NCBI GenBank assembly: GCA_028284775.1
Contig: JANQRB010000053.1
Location: 1 to 64,000, forward strand
Direction of reading: 5' to 3'
Source: Candidatus Kapaibacterium sp.
GTDB lineage: Bacteria; Bacteroidota; Ignavibacteria; Kapaibacteriales; UBA7675
Length of the DNA: 64,000 nt
Shown: positions 25,617 through 35,200 of the stretch, piece after piece
Layout of the letters: the number at the start of each line of letters is the position of its first letter
How positions within the stretch are numbered: position 1 is the first letter of the stretch
Program-made: the position numbers and the translations under genes
The notes under the pieces: generated by a model
What the model was told of the DNA's origin: nothing
What the model saw: the letters and a program-made list of their open reading frames with translations, nothing else
Databases searched by the model: none

Positions 25617-25931
25617 ATGAAAGTCGCGGATCTGATACGCAATGAGCAGCATCTGCCGGTGTTGCAGCAGCGCAGCGCCGACATCGCTGCGAAGGTGCAG
25701 CAGCCTGACGGCGAGAAATTCAGCGACTCACTTAACAAGTTTATTCACGGCGTGAATTCCCTGCAGTTAGACTCGGCCAAAGAAGCCGAACGCTTTATAA
25801 AAGGTGAGCCGGTTGACATTCACGACGTGATGATTGCTGCGGAGAAAGCCAAGACAACATTCTCGCTGTTGCTTGAGCTGCGCAACAAAGCTTTGGATAT
25901 GTACCGTGAAGTTATTCGAATACAGGTTTAA
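25617..25931 (+). CDS. fliE: Flagellar hook-basal body junction protein FliE
   Basis: 104 residues from ATG 25617, which has AGGAG 6 nt upstream; the frame opens 27 nt earlier at a GTG without such a site. FliE links the MS ring to the rod and must be exported first. Typical features: 'FSDSLNKFIHGVNSLQLDSAKEAERFIKGEPVDIHDVMIAAEKA' pattern (about 35-80) and 'LLELRNKALDMYREVIRIQV' at the end. Normal length. Followed by fliF after 26 nt. Confidence 0.97.
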   Translation: MKVADLIRNEQHLPVLQQRSADIAAKVQQPDGEKFSDSLNKFIHGVNSLQLDSAKEAERFIKGEPVDIHDVMIAAEKAKTTFSLLLELRNKALDMYREVIRIQV

Positions 25932-25957
25932 CCTTTAGCCAGACAAGGCGGTAAACA

Positions 25958-27676
25958 ATGGCGGAAACCCAGGCGAACCAGGGATTCAGACAACAACTCA
26001 GCAGTTTATTAGGACGCCTGACAACCGGTCAGAAGCTACTGATCGGCGGTGTCGCCTTGTTAACAATCGGCGGCATCGTGTTGTTGGTGTCAACCGTCGG
26101 TTCGCAGCCGATGTCCATTCTGTTTACCGAACTACAGGAGAAAGACGCGGCCTTAATAGTCGATCGCCTGAATGAACGACAGATAGCGCACGACCTGATC
26201 GACAAAGGGCGTACTATAATGGTTCCCAGCGATCAGCTGCACAATATTCGTCTTTCGCTGGCGAGCGAAGGCCTGCCTGAAACCAGCGTCGTAGGTTATG
26301 AGATTTTCGATCGTACGAATCTCGGTATGTCGGATTTCGTGCAGCGTCTTAACTATCGGCGTGCCCTGGAAGGTGAGCTGGCGCGGACGGTCATGACTCT
26401 CGACGAAGTACAAAAAGCACGTGTCCATATTGTTATTCCCGAGCGCGCATTATTCGAGCGCGACCAGAAAGATCCCACGGCTTCGGTGGTTTTGCAAATG
26501 ACATCGGGACGGCGCATCAGCAAAATCAATGTTGAAGGAATTCAAAACCTGGTCGCCGCAAGCGTCGAAGGAATGGACCCCGCCGCCGTTAAAGTCATGG
26601 ATCAAAAAGCGCGCGTGTTGTCGGAGCCTGTCAAGGACGAGAATTCCCTGGCGGGCATGTCGTCCACCCAGTACGAGCAAAAACAAAAAGTTGATCACTA
26701 TCTGAGCCAAAAAGTTCAAACACTGCTCGACGAAGTCCTCGGCATCGAAAAATCGGTAGTGCGCGTTGACGCTGAGCTGGACTTTACCCGTTCCGAAAGA
26801 ACGGTGGAAGATTTCAACCCGGATCGGCAGGTTGTGCGAAGCGAACAAATCATAACGGAGGAGAGTACCTCGCAGGATTCGCTTAACTATCCGGTTGTTA
26901 ATGCCGAAGCGCAGCGCGGGAATTCCATCACAAACTATGAGATCGCTAAGTCGGTGGAAAAGATCATCAGCGGCGTCGGAAGTGTCAGCCGGATGACTGT
27001 TGCCGTTTTAGTTGACGGCAGTTACAACATAGTGGAGAACGATGGCGTCGCGACGCGTGAATATGCGCCGCGCAGCGAGGCTGAACTGGATCAACTGCGG
27101 CAAATCATCCGCAATGCCGTCGGCTACGACCCTGCGCGCAATGATCAGATTTCAGTCGTTAACATTCCCTTCGAGCCCGGCCTGGATGAAGAGCTGCCGG
27201 TGACGGGCGTGTTTACGGGCATCCCTTTCCTGGAAGATCTGCAGGATGTCGGCGCCGGGATGGTCGTACTGCTGGCCGCGATGCTGCTGGCCGTAATTCT
27301 CATCTGGCGTCTGATTGCTTCGCCGCAGGTGCGTCGCCGAATCGAGCAGGTGCTGGCGCCTTCCGACCTGGAGCGCCAACGCGTCGAGCTGGCAAAGGCG
27401 GCGGCCGAGCGACAGCAGAAGCTGCTGCAAAGCCTGAGTGAAAGTTCCGATTTCCTGGCCTTGCCGGGTGTCACGAGCGATGAAGAAATTGCCGCGGGTG
27501 CCAGGACGCGCCTGGAAGCGCTCGAAAGCCCGGAGTCAGCCGAAGAAACCGCTTACAAAAAAGAAGTTCGTGGGCGGGTATTCGAGTACCTGAAAACGAA
27601 GCCAGACGATGCTTCCCGCATCATTAAGACGATGTTGCGTCAGGACTCGCTGGCGGATCTGATGCGAAACATGTGA
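25958..27676 (+). CDS. fliF: Flagellar MS-ring protein FliF
   Basis: 572 residues. It builds the MS ring in the inner membrane and houses the export gate. TM1 at about 28-47 ('LLIGGVALLTIGGIVLLVS'), then the ring-building motif/YscJ-like periplasmic domains ('QPMSILFTELQEKDAALIVDRLNE', 'ASEGLPETSVVGYEIFD', 'QKARVHIVIPERALF'), TM2 at about 430-450 ('AGMVVLLAAMLLAVILIWRLI'), and a cytoplasmic C-tail ending in the FliG-binding helix ('EYLKTKPDDASRIIKTML'). Normal length. AAGGCGG precedes the ATG. Confidence 0.98.
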   Translation: MAETQANQGFRQQLSSLLGRLTTGQKLLIGGVALLTIGGIVLLVSTVGSQPMSILFTELQEKDAALIVDRLNERQIAHDLIDKGRTIMVPSDQLHNIRLSLASEGLPETSVVGYEIFDRTNLGMSDFVQRLNYRRALEGELARTVMTLDEVQKARVHIVIPERALFERDQKDPTASVVLQMTSGRRISKINVEGIQNLVAASVEGMDPAAVKVMDQKARVLSEPVKDENSLAGMSSTQYEQKQKVDHYLSQKVQTLLDEVLGIEKSVVRVDAELDFTRSERTVEDFNPDRQVVRSEQIITEESTSQDSLNYPVVNAEAQRGNSITNYEIAKSVEKIISGVGSVSRMTVAVLVDGSYNIVENDGVATREYAPRSEAELDQLRQIIRNAVGYDPARNDQISVVNIPFEPGLDEELPVTGVFTGIPFLEDLQDVGAGMVVLLAAMLLAVILIWRLIASPQVRRRIEQVLAPSDLERQRVELAKAAAERQQKLLQSLSESSDFLALPGVTSDEEIAAGARTRLEALESPESAEETAYKKEVRGRVFEYLKTKPDDASRIIKTMLRQDSLADLMRNM

Positions 27677-27768
27677 GAAGCAGACGACAGCCCGCCGGCA
27701 CACGAAGAAATGGGCCTCGGACGTCTGGTGCCGGCAACGCCTGGAATTGAAATCAGAGGTACAGCCAC

Positions 27769-28794
27769 ATGAGTGCAAGCGAGATAACCTACGAGTCGAT
27801 GACCGGCCGCCAGAAAGTGGCCTTGATGATGATGTCGCTTGACGTTGATGTCGCCGCGCGCATCTTTCAGGAGATCGACCCCACCGACGTCGAGGCGATC
27901 GCCATCGAAATTGCCAATCTGCGCGGCGTGGGCGGAGAAATTATTGACAGGGTAGCCGAGGAATTCTACCAACTGATGACCGGACAGGAGTTTATGGTCG
28001 AGGGCGGCATGGAGTACGCTCTGGCACTGCTCGAAAAGACATTTGGGATGGACAAGGCCCGCGAGATTATGGAGCGCATCAAGGTGCTGACCACGGTTCG
28101 CGGCTTCGACATACTTAAACAAGCCGACTCCCAGCAGTTAGCGAACTTTTTAGCCAAGGAACACCCGCAGGTGATCGCCCTGATTCTTTCGCATCTCACG
28201 CCGGAGCAGACGGCCGATGTGCTGGAAGAATTCGATGAGGACCTGCGCACCGATGTCTTGATGCGAATTGCCTCACTCGGCAAAGTCTCCCCGCAGCTGG
28301 TTACCGAGATTGAGAGTGTTGTCGACAAAATCGCCGAAGCGACTATCTCGCAGAACCTGGCGATGACCGGCGGTGCGCAACTGGTGGCCAATATTCTCAA
28401 TAAGAGCACGAATGCCCAGGCCAAACTGCTGCTTGAGAGCATCGAAACTAAAAGTCAGGATCTGGCTGGTGAAATCAAGAATCTTATGTTCCTCTTTGAA
28501 GACGTTGTCCTGATCGATGACAAAGGTATTCAGCGTTTGTTGCGGGACGTCTCCAAGCAAGACCTGGCGCTGGCGCTTAAGGTTTCCGATGACAAGCTGC
28601 GCCAGAAAATCTTTAAGAATATGTCCGAGCGTGCGGCTGCCGTTATCCGGGAAGAACTTGAGTTTATGGGGCCGGTTAAATTGAAAGATGTTGAGTCGGC
28701 TCAAATGCGAATCGTGGAAGTGATCAAGCGTCTGGAAGAGAGCGAAGAAATAACCATCAGCGGCCGTGGCGGTACCGAGGATGTCTTTGTGTAA
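27769..28794 (+). CDS. fliG: Flagellar motor switch protein FliG
   Basis: 341 residues. It forms the C-ring layer attached to FliF and transmits torque from the stator. The armadillo-like domains carry the 'EHPQ' motif (131-134) with 'VIALILSHL'; the C-terminal torque helix has the charged residues 'LIDDKGIQRLLRDVSKQDLALALK', and the 'ERAAAVIREELEFMGPVKLKDVE' segment is standard. Normal length. It is between fliF (92 nt) and fliH (89 nt). Confidence 0.98.
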   Translation: MSASEITYESMTGRQKVALMMMSLDVDVAARIFQEIDPTDVEAIAIEIANLRGVGGEIIDRVAEEFYQLMTGQEFMVEGGMEYALALLEKTFGMDKAREIMERIKVLTTVRGFDILKQADSQQLANFLAKEHPQVIALILSHLTPEQTADVLEEFDEDLRTDVLMRIASLGKVSPQLVTEIESVVDKIAEATISQNLAMTGGAQLVANILNKSTNAQAKLLLESIETKSQDLAGEIKNLMFLFEDVVLIDDKGIQRLLRDVSKQDLALALKVSDDKLRQKIFKNMSERAAAVIREELEFMGPVKLKDVESAQMRIVEVIKRLEESEEITISGRGGTEDVFV

Positions 28795-28883
28795 ACAGAA
28801 TCCGGCTGGGAACAGGACTGGTGCGGCGTTGCATAATTTTGTCTACCGTATGACATACCGGTTGCATCTAAAGAGCCAGAGCA

Positions 28884-29582
28884 ATGAATGAACGGATAAT
28901 CAAAGTAGCGCGCCGATTCCGGAAGGCGCAGATATGGCAGCGACAGGCGAGCGAAGCCGAGGACTATCGCTTTGAAGATTTCAATGCGCCGGAAGTCGAG
29001 GAAGAAGAAGCCACGGTAGAGCCGGAAGAAGAGTTGATACCGCGCTCAGTTGTTGAAAAAGAATTGAAATCAGCCTACGATCGGGGATTTGTGGATGGAA
29101 AGGATGTCTCGACGGGCATGCTCGAAACCGAAATGCGCAAACGGGAAGAGTGGCTGCGCAATTTTGACTCGGTGCTGCAACAGTTACACGAGCAATTTGG
29201 CGGTGTCGCGCAGCAGCTGGAAGAATCAGCCGTGACCTTGGCGGTAACGATCGCCGAACATATTCTGGAACGCGAGCTGAGCAAGGATGCCCAGCTGGCG
29301 CTTGTTCAGGCGCGCAAAGCCTTTCAAAAGCTTCAGGGCGTCGAAGAGGTCAGGGTGCGGGTCCACCCGGACAACCTGGAGGCGCTGCAGACGGCCGGCA
29401 GCGCTTTGACGGCTGCGACGCCCGGCCTGCGGGGCCTGACGGTATCGGCTGACGATACCGTTCAGATCGGCGGTTGTGTTGTCGATACCGCGATCGGTAG
29501 TATCGATGCGCAGGTGAAGACGCAATTGGCCGAGCTGAGCGAACAGATGCGGCAGGCCACCCACCAGATGCCGGATCATTAA
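28884..29582 (+). CDS. fliH: Flagellar assembly protein FliH
   Basis: 232 residues. FliH holds the export ATPase FliI and brings it to the C-ring. The N-terminal part is acidic and disordered (Glu-rich, about 20-60), followed by a long coiled coil with the small-residue pattern ('YDRGFVDGKDVSTGM') and a C-terminal FliH/YscL domain ('SAVTLAVTIAEHILERELS', 'VRVHPDNLEALQ', 'QIGGCVVDTAIGSIDAQVKTQL'). That ending is a close match to the family. Directly upstream of fliI (53 nt). Confidence 0.93.
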   Translation: MNERIIKVARRFRKAQIWQRQASEAEDYRFEDFNAPEVEEEEATVEPEEELIPRSVVEKELKSAYDRGFVDGKDVSTGMLETEMRKREEWLRNFDSVLQQLHEQFGGVAQQLEESAVTLAVTIAEHILERELSKDAQLALVQARKAFQKLQGVEEVRVRVHPDNLEALQTAGSALTAATPGLRGLTVSADDTVQIGGCVVDTAIGSIDAQVKTQLAELSEQMRQATHQMPDH

Positions 29583-29635
29583 TCAAGCTGAGCGAGCGGT
29601 TTATCCACTGACACGACCACAATGCCACAAGCATA

Positions 29636-30964
29636 ATGCCACAGCTAAATTCCGAATCCTTCTTCAACAAGTACGACGGCCTCATCAAAAGTGCGGATAC
29701 CACGCGCGTCTCCGGTCATGTAATTCAGGTCGTTGGCCTGGTAATCGAGAGTGAAGGACCGATCGCATTTATCGGCGAAGTCTGCAAACTATTGGCGCGC
29801 GACGGCAGGGAAATTTGTCGCTCCGAAGTGGTCGGCTTTCGGGGTAATCGCATATTGTCTATGATTCTCGGAGAGATGAAAAACATTGCGCCCGGCACGG
29901 TTATCGTTGGCACCGGACACAGTCTGAAGGTCGGTGTTGGTGATGAAATTCTGGGTCGAATTCTCGATGGTCTGGGACAGCCGATCGACGGTAAAGGCGA
30001 TCTGCCGGTCAGTGAATACCGAAGTATCGACGCCCAACCGCCGAACCCCTTCTTGCGACAGCGGATCGCCGAACCGATCTCCACCGGAATTCGCGCGATC
30101 GACGGTTTGCTTACAGTAGGCAAGGGGCAGCGGGTCGGAATTTTTTCGGGATCCGGTGTCGGCAAATCGACGACGCTGGGAATGATGGCGCGCAACTCAT
30201 CGGCTGATGTCAACGTGATCGGCCTGGTGGGTGAACGGGGCCGCGAACTGCGCGAATTTATTGAGAAAGATCTTGGCAGCGAAGGCCTCGCGCGATCGGT
30301 GATTGTGGTTGCAACGAGTGACCAGCCGGCCCTGGCGCGTATCAAAGCGGCCTTGCTGGCTACGTCCATTGCCGAATACTTTCGCGACAAACGGCTGGAC
30401 GTCTTTTTGATGATCGACTCAATCACCCGCTTTGCCATGTCGCAGCGCGAAGTCGGCCTGGCCGTCGGAGAGCCGCCAACGACGAAGGGCTATACGCCGT
30501 CGGTCTTTTCCCTGCTGCCGCGCCTGATGGAACGCGCCGGCACATCCGAAAACGGTACGATAACCGGCTTTTATACCGTGCTGGTGGAAGGCGATGACAT
30601 GAATGAACCGATCGCCGATGCCGCCCGCGGCATCCTGGACGGCCATATCGTCCTGACGCGCAATCTCGCATCGAAAGGTCATTACCCTGCGATCGATATT
30701 CTGCAAAGCGTCAGCCGGGTAATGCATGACATAACATCGCCGGAACATTCACGGGCGGCGGCCGATATCCAGGAGATGTTGGCGACCTACCGCGATGCCG
30801 AGGATCTCATTTCCGTTGGGGCGTATCAAAAGAAAAGCAATCCGAAAATCGATCGAGCAATTGCATTAATCGACAAAATTAACGAATTTCTCACCCAGGA
30901 TGTTTACGAAAGCGCCCAACTACAGAACACACTCAAGCAACTTTACGAACTGGCGGAGCTGTAA
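29636..30964 (+). CDS. fliI: Flagellum-specific export ATPase FliI
   Basis: 442 residues. An F1-beta-like hexameric ATPase at the base of the flagellar export apparatus. Walker A 'SGSGVGKST' is at about 171-179, preceded by 'GIRAIDGLLTVGKGQRVGIF'; Walker B is 'DVFLMIDSITRFAMSQREV'; the catalytic Glu is in 'LVGERGRELREF'; 'GSITAFYTVLVEGDD' appears here as 'GTITGFYTVLVEGDDMNEPI'. Length is usual. The ATG used lies after a short out-of-use ATGCCACAAGCATAA, which ends at once. Confidence 0.98.
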   Translation: MPQLNSESFFNKYDGLIKSADTTRVSGHVIQVVGLVIESEGPIAFIGEVCKLLARDGREICRSEVVGFRGNRILSMILGEMKNIAPGTVIVGTGHSLKVGVGDEILGRILDGLGQPIDGKGDLPVSEYRSIDAQPPNPFLRQRIAEPISTGIRAIDGLLTVGKGQRVGIFSGSGVGKSTTLGMMARNSSADVNVIGLVGERGRELREFIEKDLGSEGLARSVIVVATSDQPALARIKAALLATSIAEYFRDKRLDVFLMIDSITRFAMSQREVGLAVGEPPTTKGYTPSVFSLLPRLMERAGTSENGTITGFYTVLVEGDDMNEPIADAARGILDGHIVLTRNLASKGHYPAIDILQSVSRVMHDITSPEHSRAAADIQEMLATYRDAEDLISVGAYQKKSNPKIDRAIALIDKINEFLTQDVYESAQLQNTLKQLYELAEL

Positions 30965-31039
30965 GAAAATTGCTTCAGTTATACAGATGACCGCCGATAA
31001 ACCACGTATCCTGTTCAGCATATCGGAGTAAAGCGGCCT

Positions 31040-31483
31040 ATGGCGCATACGTTTCGCTTTCGACTCGATAGTGTTCTCAATCTGCGCTCGCAGGAATCGC
31101 AACAGGCGCAAGCAGCACTGGGCGAGGCATCTAGCGCCCTTGTTGCACGACAGGAAGACCTGGCACTTCGACGGCAATACCGTCAACAACTGCTGGAGCA
31201 TCAGGCCGGGGCCGCGCTCTCGGTGAGAGATATAGAAGCGCATTGGTACCACGTTCGATCCGTCAACAAGGAAATCGAAACGATGGAGCGCGAGTGTCTG
31301 AATCTTCGGGAGATCGAGGATAATCGGCGCGAAGAGCTTAGCGAGGCTCTCAAGAAACAACGCAGCCTGGAAAAGCTGCGCGAACGAAAACACGACCTCT
31401 TTCGTGAAAATCTGCGTAAGGAAGAGCAAAAGCAGATGGATGAAATCGCGCAACGCGGCAAGGCCGATGCCGCAGCGCACTAA
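31040..31483 (+). CDS. fliJ: Flagellar export chaperone/stalk protein FliJ
   Basis: 147 residues, almost entirely one coiled-coil hairpin rich in Arg, Glu and Gln. 'FRFRLDSVLNLRSQESQQAQAALGEA' is the usual N-terminus and 'KHDLFRENLRKEEQKQMDEIA' the usual C-terminus. FliJ is the gamma-like rotor of the FliI ATPase and helps chaperone turnover. The position after fliI and before a MotE-like gene supports the call even though the sequence family is loose. Confidence 0.92.
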   Translation: MAHTFRFRLDSVLNLRSQESQQAQAALGEASSALVARQEDLALRRQYRQQLLEHQAGAALSVRDIEAHWYHVRSVNKEIETMERECLNLREIEDNRREELSEALKKQRSLEKLRERKHDLFRENLRKEEQKQMDEIAQRGKADAAAH

Positions 31484-31503
31484 AGCGGCTACGCGGTGGC
31501 GGC

Positions 31504-32076
31504 ATGACGAAAAAACAATTGCTTGCGATCGTTCTTTGTATCTTGTTCGGCGGGATTCTGATAACCTTCGGTGTCATCGGAGTATACAAGAAAGATCCGA
31601 CGCTGCTCGGTTTACCGCCCGAGGCGATTCCTCTGGACTCGGCGTCCCTCGTGATGGTCGACAGCACAGCGATCAAAGCTGAACAGGAGCTTCAACGGCA
31701 GGAAGAAGCGCGGCAACGCGAGCGCGACTCCTTGATCGCTCTGACGAAACGCCTGAGCGATTCGCTGTCCCGTCAGGCAGGCCAGCTCGACAGTGTCAGC
31801 GTCGCCTCGGGTCAGTTCGAAGCGAGCCTGCAAGCTGAACGCCGCCAGAACACACGTGATCGCGATTCGCTGGCTGTCGCAAATCTGGAGACATTTGCCC
31901 AGATTTATAACAATGCGAATCCACAGGAAGTGGCGCAGATCTTGGCCAATCTCGATATTCGCGATGCGGCGACAATTTTGAAAATGATGAAGAAGAAAAA
32001 TGCTGCCAAAGTGCTCGAAGCCATGGCGCCGGAACAGGCCGCCAGTATCGTTACACTCAGCACTCTGGACATTTAG
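31504..32076 (+). CDS. MotE-like membrane protein (MgtE N-domain family) of the flagellar operon
   Basis: 190 residues. One N-terminal TM (about 5-26, 'LLAIVLCILFGGILITFGVIGV'), an alpha-helical coiled coil (about 60-120), then an MgtE intracellular N-domain-like tail: 'NPQEVAQILANLDIRDAATILKMMKKKNAAKVLEAMAPEQAASI'. This is the YlxF/MotE architecture found after fliJ in many flagellar operons, where it chaperones the stator MotC or stabilises the motor. It is not a magnesium transporter: the channel part is absent. It begins 20 nt after fliJ and is followed by fliK. Confidence 0.9.
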   Translation: MTKKQLLAIVLCILFGGILITFGVIGVYKKDPTLLGLPPEAIPLDSASLVMVDSTAIKAEQELQRQEEARQRERDSLIALTKRLSDSLSRQAGQLDSVSVASGQFEASLQAERRQNTRDRDSLAVANLETFAQIYNNANPQEVAQILANLDIRDAATILKMMKKKNAAKVLEAMAPEQAASIVTLSTLDI

Positions 32077-32202
32077 GCTGCCTCTCAGCGCTTCACGTTG
32101 CAGTACCGCCGGCAATGGCAGGATGCCAGAGCTTCGGTACGGGAAGCAGAGCAGCAGAGCACCGCAAGGAAGCGGCGATCGTAATTGCAAGGATGCACGC
32201 CT

Positions 32203-35200
32203 ATGCTCAATGGATTGTTTCAGCGTCTGTTGACGCTTCGATCAACGCAAAGTCAGGCTCCCCAAAGCCTCAGCAAAAGCGTCGCCGATTCGCCGGCAGG
32301 AGGCGATTCATTTGCCCGCACGTTGCAGCGGGCTCATCAACGACAAAAGAGCGATGCGGCACTCACTTTTCGCCAAAATGCCGGCCGGCCGTCTCTGCCA
32401 GAACTGGAGACGGCCGGGAGAGGCAACACCGCTGCTCGAGCAGCCGTCAACGCCACAGCAGACATTTCAACAACTGGCCTAAACATGCCTGCTTCCGATC
32501 ACCGGCAGCATCAGGCTGGTGACCACCAAGGCTCTGTCGGCGCCGACACGCTGGTACGCACAGAATCTCAGTCCTTTCCAGCGCCGCAATCCGCTTCAAT
32601 AGTCGATGAAGGTTCGTTCAGCTTAAGTATTCCCCTTTCGGATGGCCCGACTGCAGATGAACCGGCGTCGGAGACTGTGACCACGGATCGTGTTGTAGGG
32701 ACCGGAAGCCTTAAAGCGCCGCGCTCAGGGAAAAGCGCAGGCACAGTATCCGCCCTGGTTCACATTCAGGTACATTACCAATTAGACAGCGAAGGCAACG
32801 GAAGTCTGCGTGTCGTCCTGCCGAACACTTCGTCCGATTTCAACTTGAAAGCGCAGATTGCCCGGACCTTATTGAATGAAGCACCTGCTCCTGAATCCGT
32901 CAGCGGCCGCTACGAGATATCTGCCACTAGGGATAGTCATAGCGAAACCGCAGTGCCTGCCGTTGCCTCGTCCAGCGCTTCTCGGTCTGCGCGACAGGAA
33001 TCCGCTGCTGCGACGGCTCTGGTCGATGGCGGCGAAGGGCGTCTCGTGCAGAATCCGTCTGATGACTCATCGGACAAGCAGTCGGCAGCTGCAGCGCTTC
33101 CTAAGGAGAAGCAGGGTCGAAGCGCCGCCGATAATCCTGCTGGGTCAACCGTCGACGACAGCATTCATCCCGGCAACAGAGAATCTCAGGCAATACGTAC
33201 GGGTACTGAGCACCCATCGGGGCGTTTGGGACAATCTGATTTGCAGTTAACAAGCGAATCCGAGGCAAGAGCTAAACGACGGTCAGAAGCATTAGATGCA
33301 GTGGTCGGATCGCACAAGCTTGAGGCGGCACGGCTGACCGGCAAACACACTGGCGTCGATGCGGCGTCGCAATTGCCCTTGAGCAGCTCAACCGCCAACG
33401 AGCCTGGGTCCGCAGTTGCGCAGGTCCGGCAATCGGCCGCCGGAGTATCGGCAGGACCTGAAGAGCCGTCTGCCGACAATAATTCCCAACAGCCCGGATT
33501 CCAGGGCGCGAAGACATCGGTCGCCGCTGTTCCGCGCTCCGAAAGCAATTCACTTCAGTCCTTGCAGGTACCGACTTCAGCGGCTCGTATTACTGACTCG
33601 GCGAATGCAGCGTCCTCAGTGAATACTGTGCAGCAGATGCTTGCCGGTCGGGGGCAAACATTCCATACAGATACCATCGTCCCTGCCGGTATCGCCGTCC
33701 GACCGGATGGCGTCGTGACAGGCGCGTATGATACGCAGGCAAGCTTGCCCGCGGCACAGCCGGCCGAATCGAATGCAGGTAAAGCCATCGTGGCTGAACC
33801 GGCGGCAGTATCTCCTTCATTCGCCGGCACCGCGGAGCGAGTCACATCGCTGCATTTCGAAGGCCCGCAAGTGTCGAACAAAAATCAGGCGACTGGACAA
33901 GGGACCGGCAACATGAGTCGGGCCCTCCGGCGCCTGGCCCTGGATAGCTCGTTGCGGCTAACAGAAGGCGGTAGTCTGACGATGCCGCATATAGTTAAAG
34001 TCAGCTCATCATCGACTATCTTGGGTGCCGGCTCGTCCGTTTCGCCGGAACTTCTGGTCCATGAAGGCAATGGCAAGGCACAGATTTCACTGTCTTTGCT
34101 TTCGGAATTCGGTGATTTGAACAACTCTTCCGAAAGACATCAGGTTAGGCATCGACAGGGTGCAGGCTTTCGCTTGTTGTCGGATGTCATTCGCACTATT
34201 GAAGAAGCCGGGGTTCCGATTGACAAAATTGTTGTGCGGCGACTTGCGCCCGGGGTAGTCGATCACAAGACCGCATTGACCCAGTTGTCCAAAGATCACC
34301 AGACTGAGAGTGGATTATTAACCAAGGGCAATGAACACAGCGCCGCTTCTTTGCGAAAAGGCGGCATTGGGGAACAACTTTTCACGTCGATCAAGCCTTT
34401 GTCTTCCGAAAGGCTTGGCACACTGCGACAATTGCAGGCTGTAATTAATGGCACGACTCTTGATGTAGTTCAACGGGGCGATCTATCGTCAGCGAGCGAT
34501 CCGAAGCTCTTGTCTGTCGGCAGGCGGAATGGCTCGGTGGCGGTTTCGCTGCCCGCTGGCAAGGACATTCCTTTGGAACAGCAACAACAGGGGGCAGTTC
34601 CGAAGGGGGATGCTTTCGACCAGGCTAGTGGCCCGAAACACTTGGTGAAGGATTTCAATCCTGAAGGGAAGGCAGTGCGACCGCAGTCGAGTCTGATCAG
34701 GCATTCGGAAGCGGGAGGAACTGCAGGACCTCAAATCGCGGCATCGCTGCCAGTCGGTGCGTCCGAGCTCGGTACAGAATCGCGAAGGGCAAGCCTCGAC
34801 AATTCCGGTACATCGACGCTCACTTCGCGCAAGCCGGACCTTATGCCGGAATTGAATGATGGCAAAAGCGATATAAGCCTTCGCTCAAAGTCGCACGGTG
34901 ATCGCGGCACTAATGGTGCCGCAACAAGGTCTGCCGCGGATGCCGAACAAGGGGCAGGAGGACGAGGAGTTGACGGCCCCAGGCGCGATGCGACCGCCCG
35001 AGCCACCGGCGGCATTCGACCGGCAGAGCAGCGGGTCGGAGAACAGGCAGCTGGACGCGGCGATAGTGCCGAGCATGCTAGTGGCGTTGCGCGGGAACCG
35101 AGAGAACAAATTCGTAGTGCAGTCGCAAGTCAAGATGGCGACAAGGCTGCGATTAAAGGCAATCAGAGAATTGACGGGAGCAATGGCGGGCGGCAACTCG

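Noticed and set aside
31504..32076. Magnesium transporter MgtE
   Set aside because: Only the N-domain-like helices are present, without CBS or channel parts; position after fliJ fits MotE.
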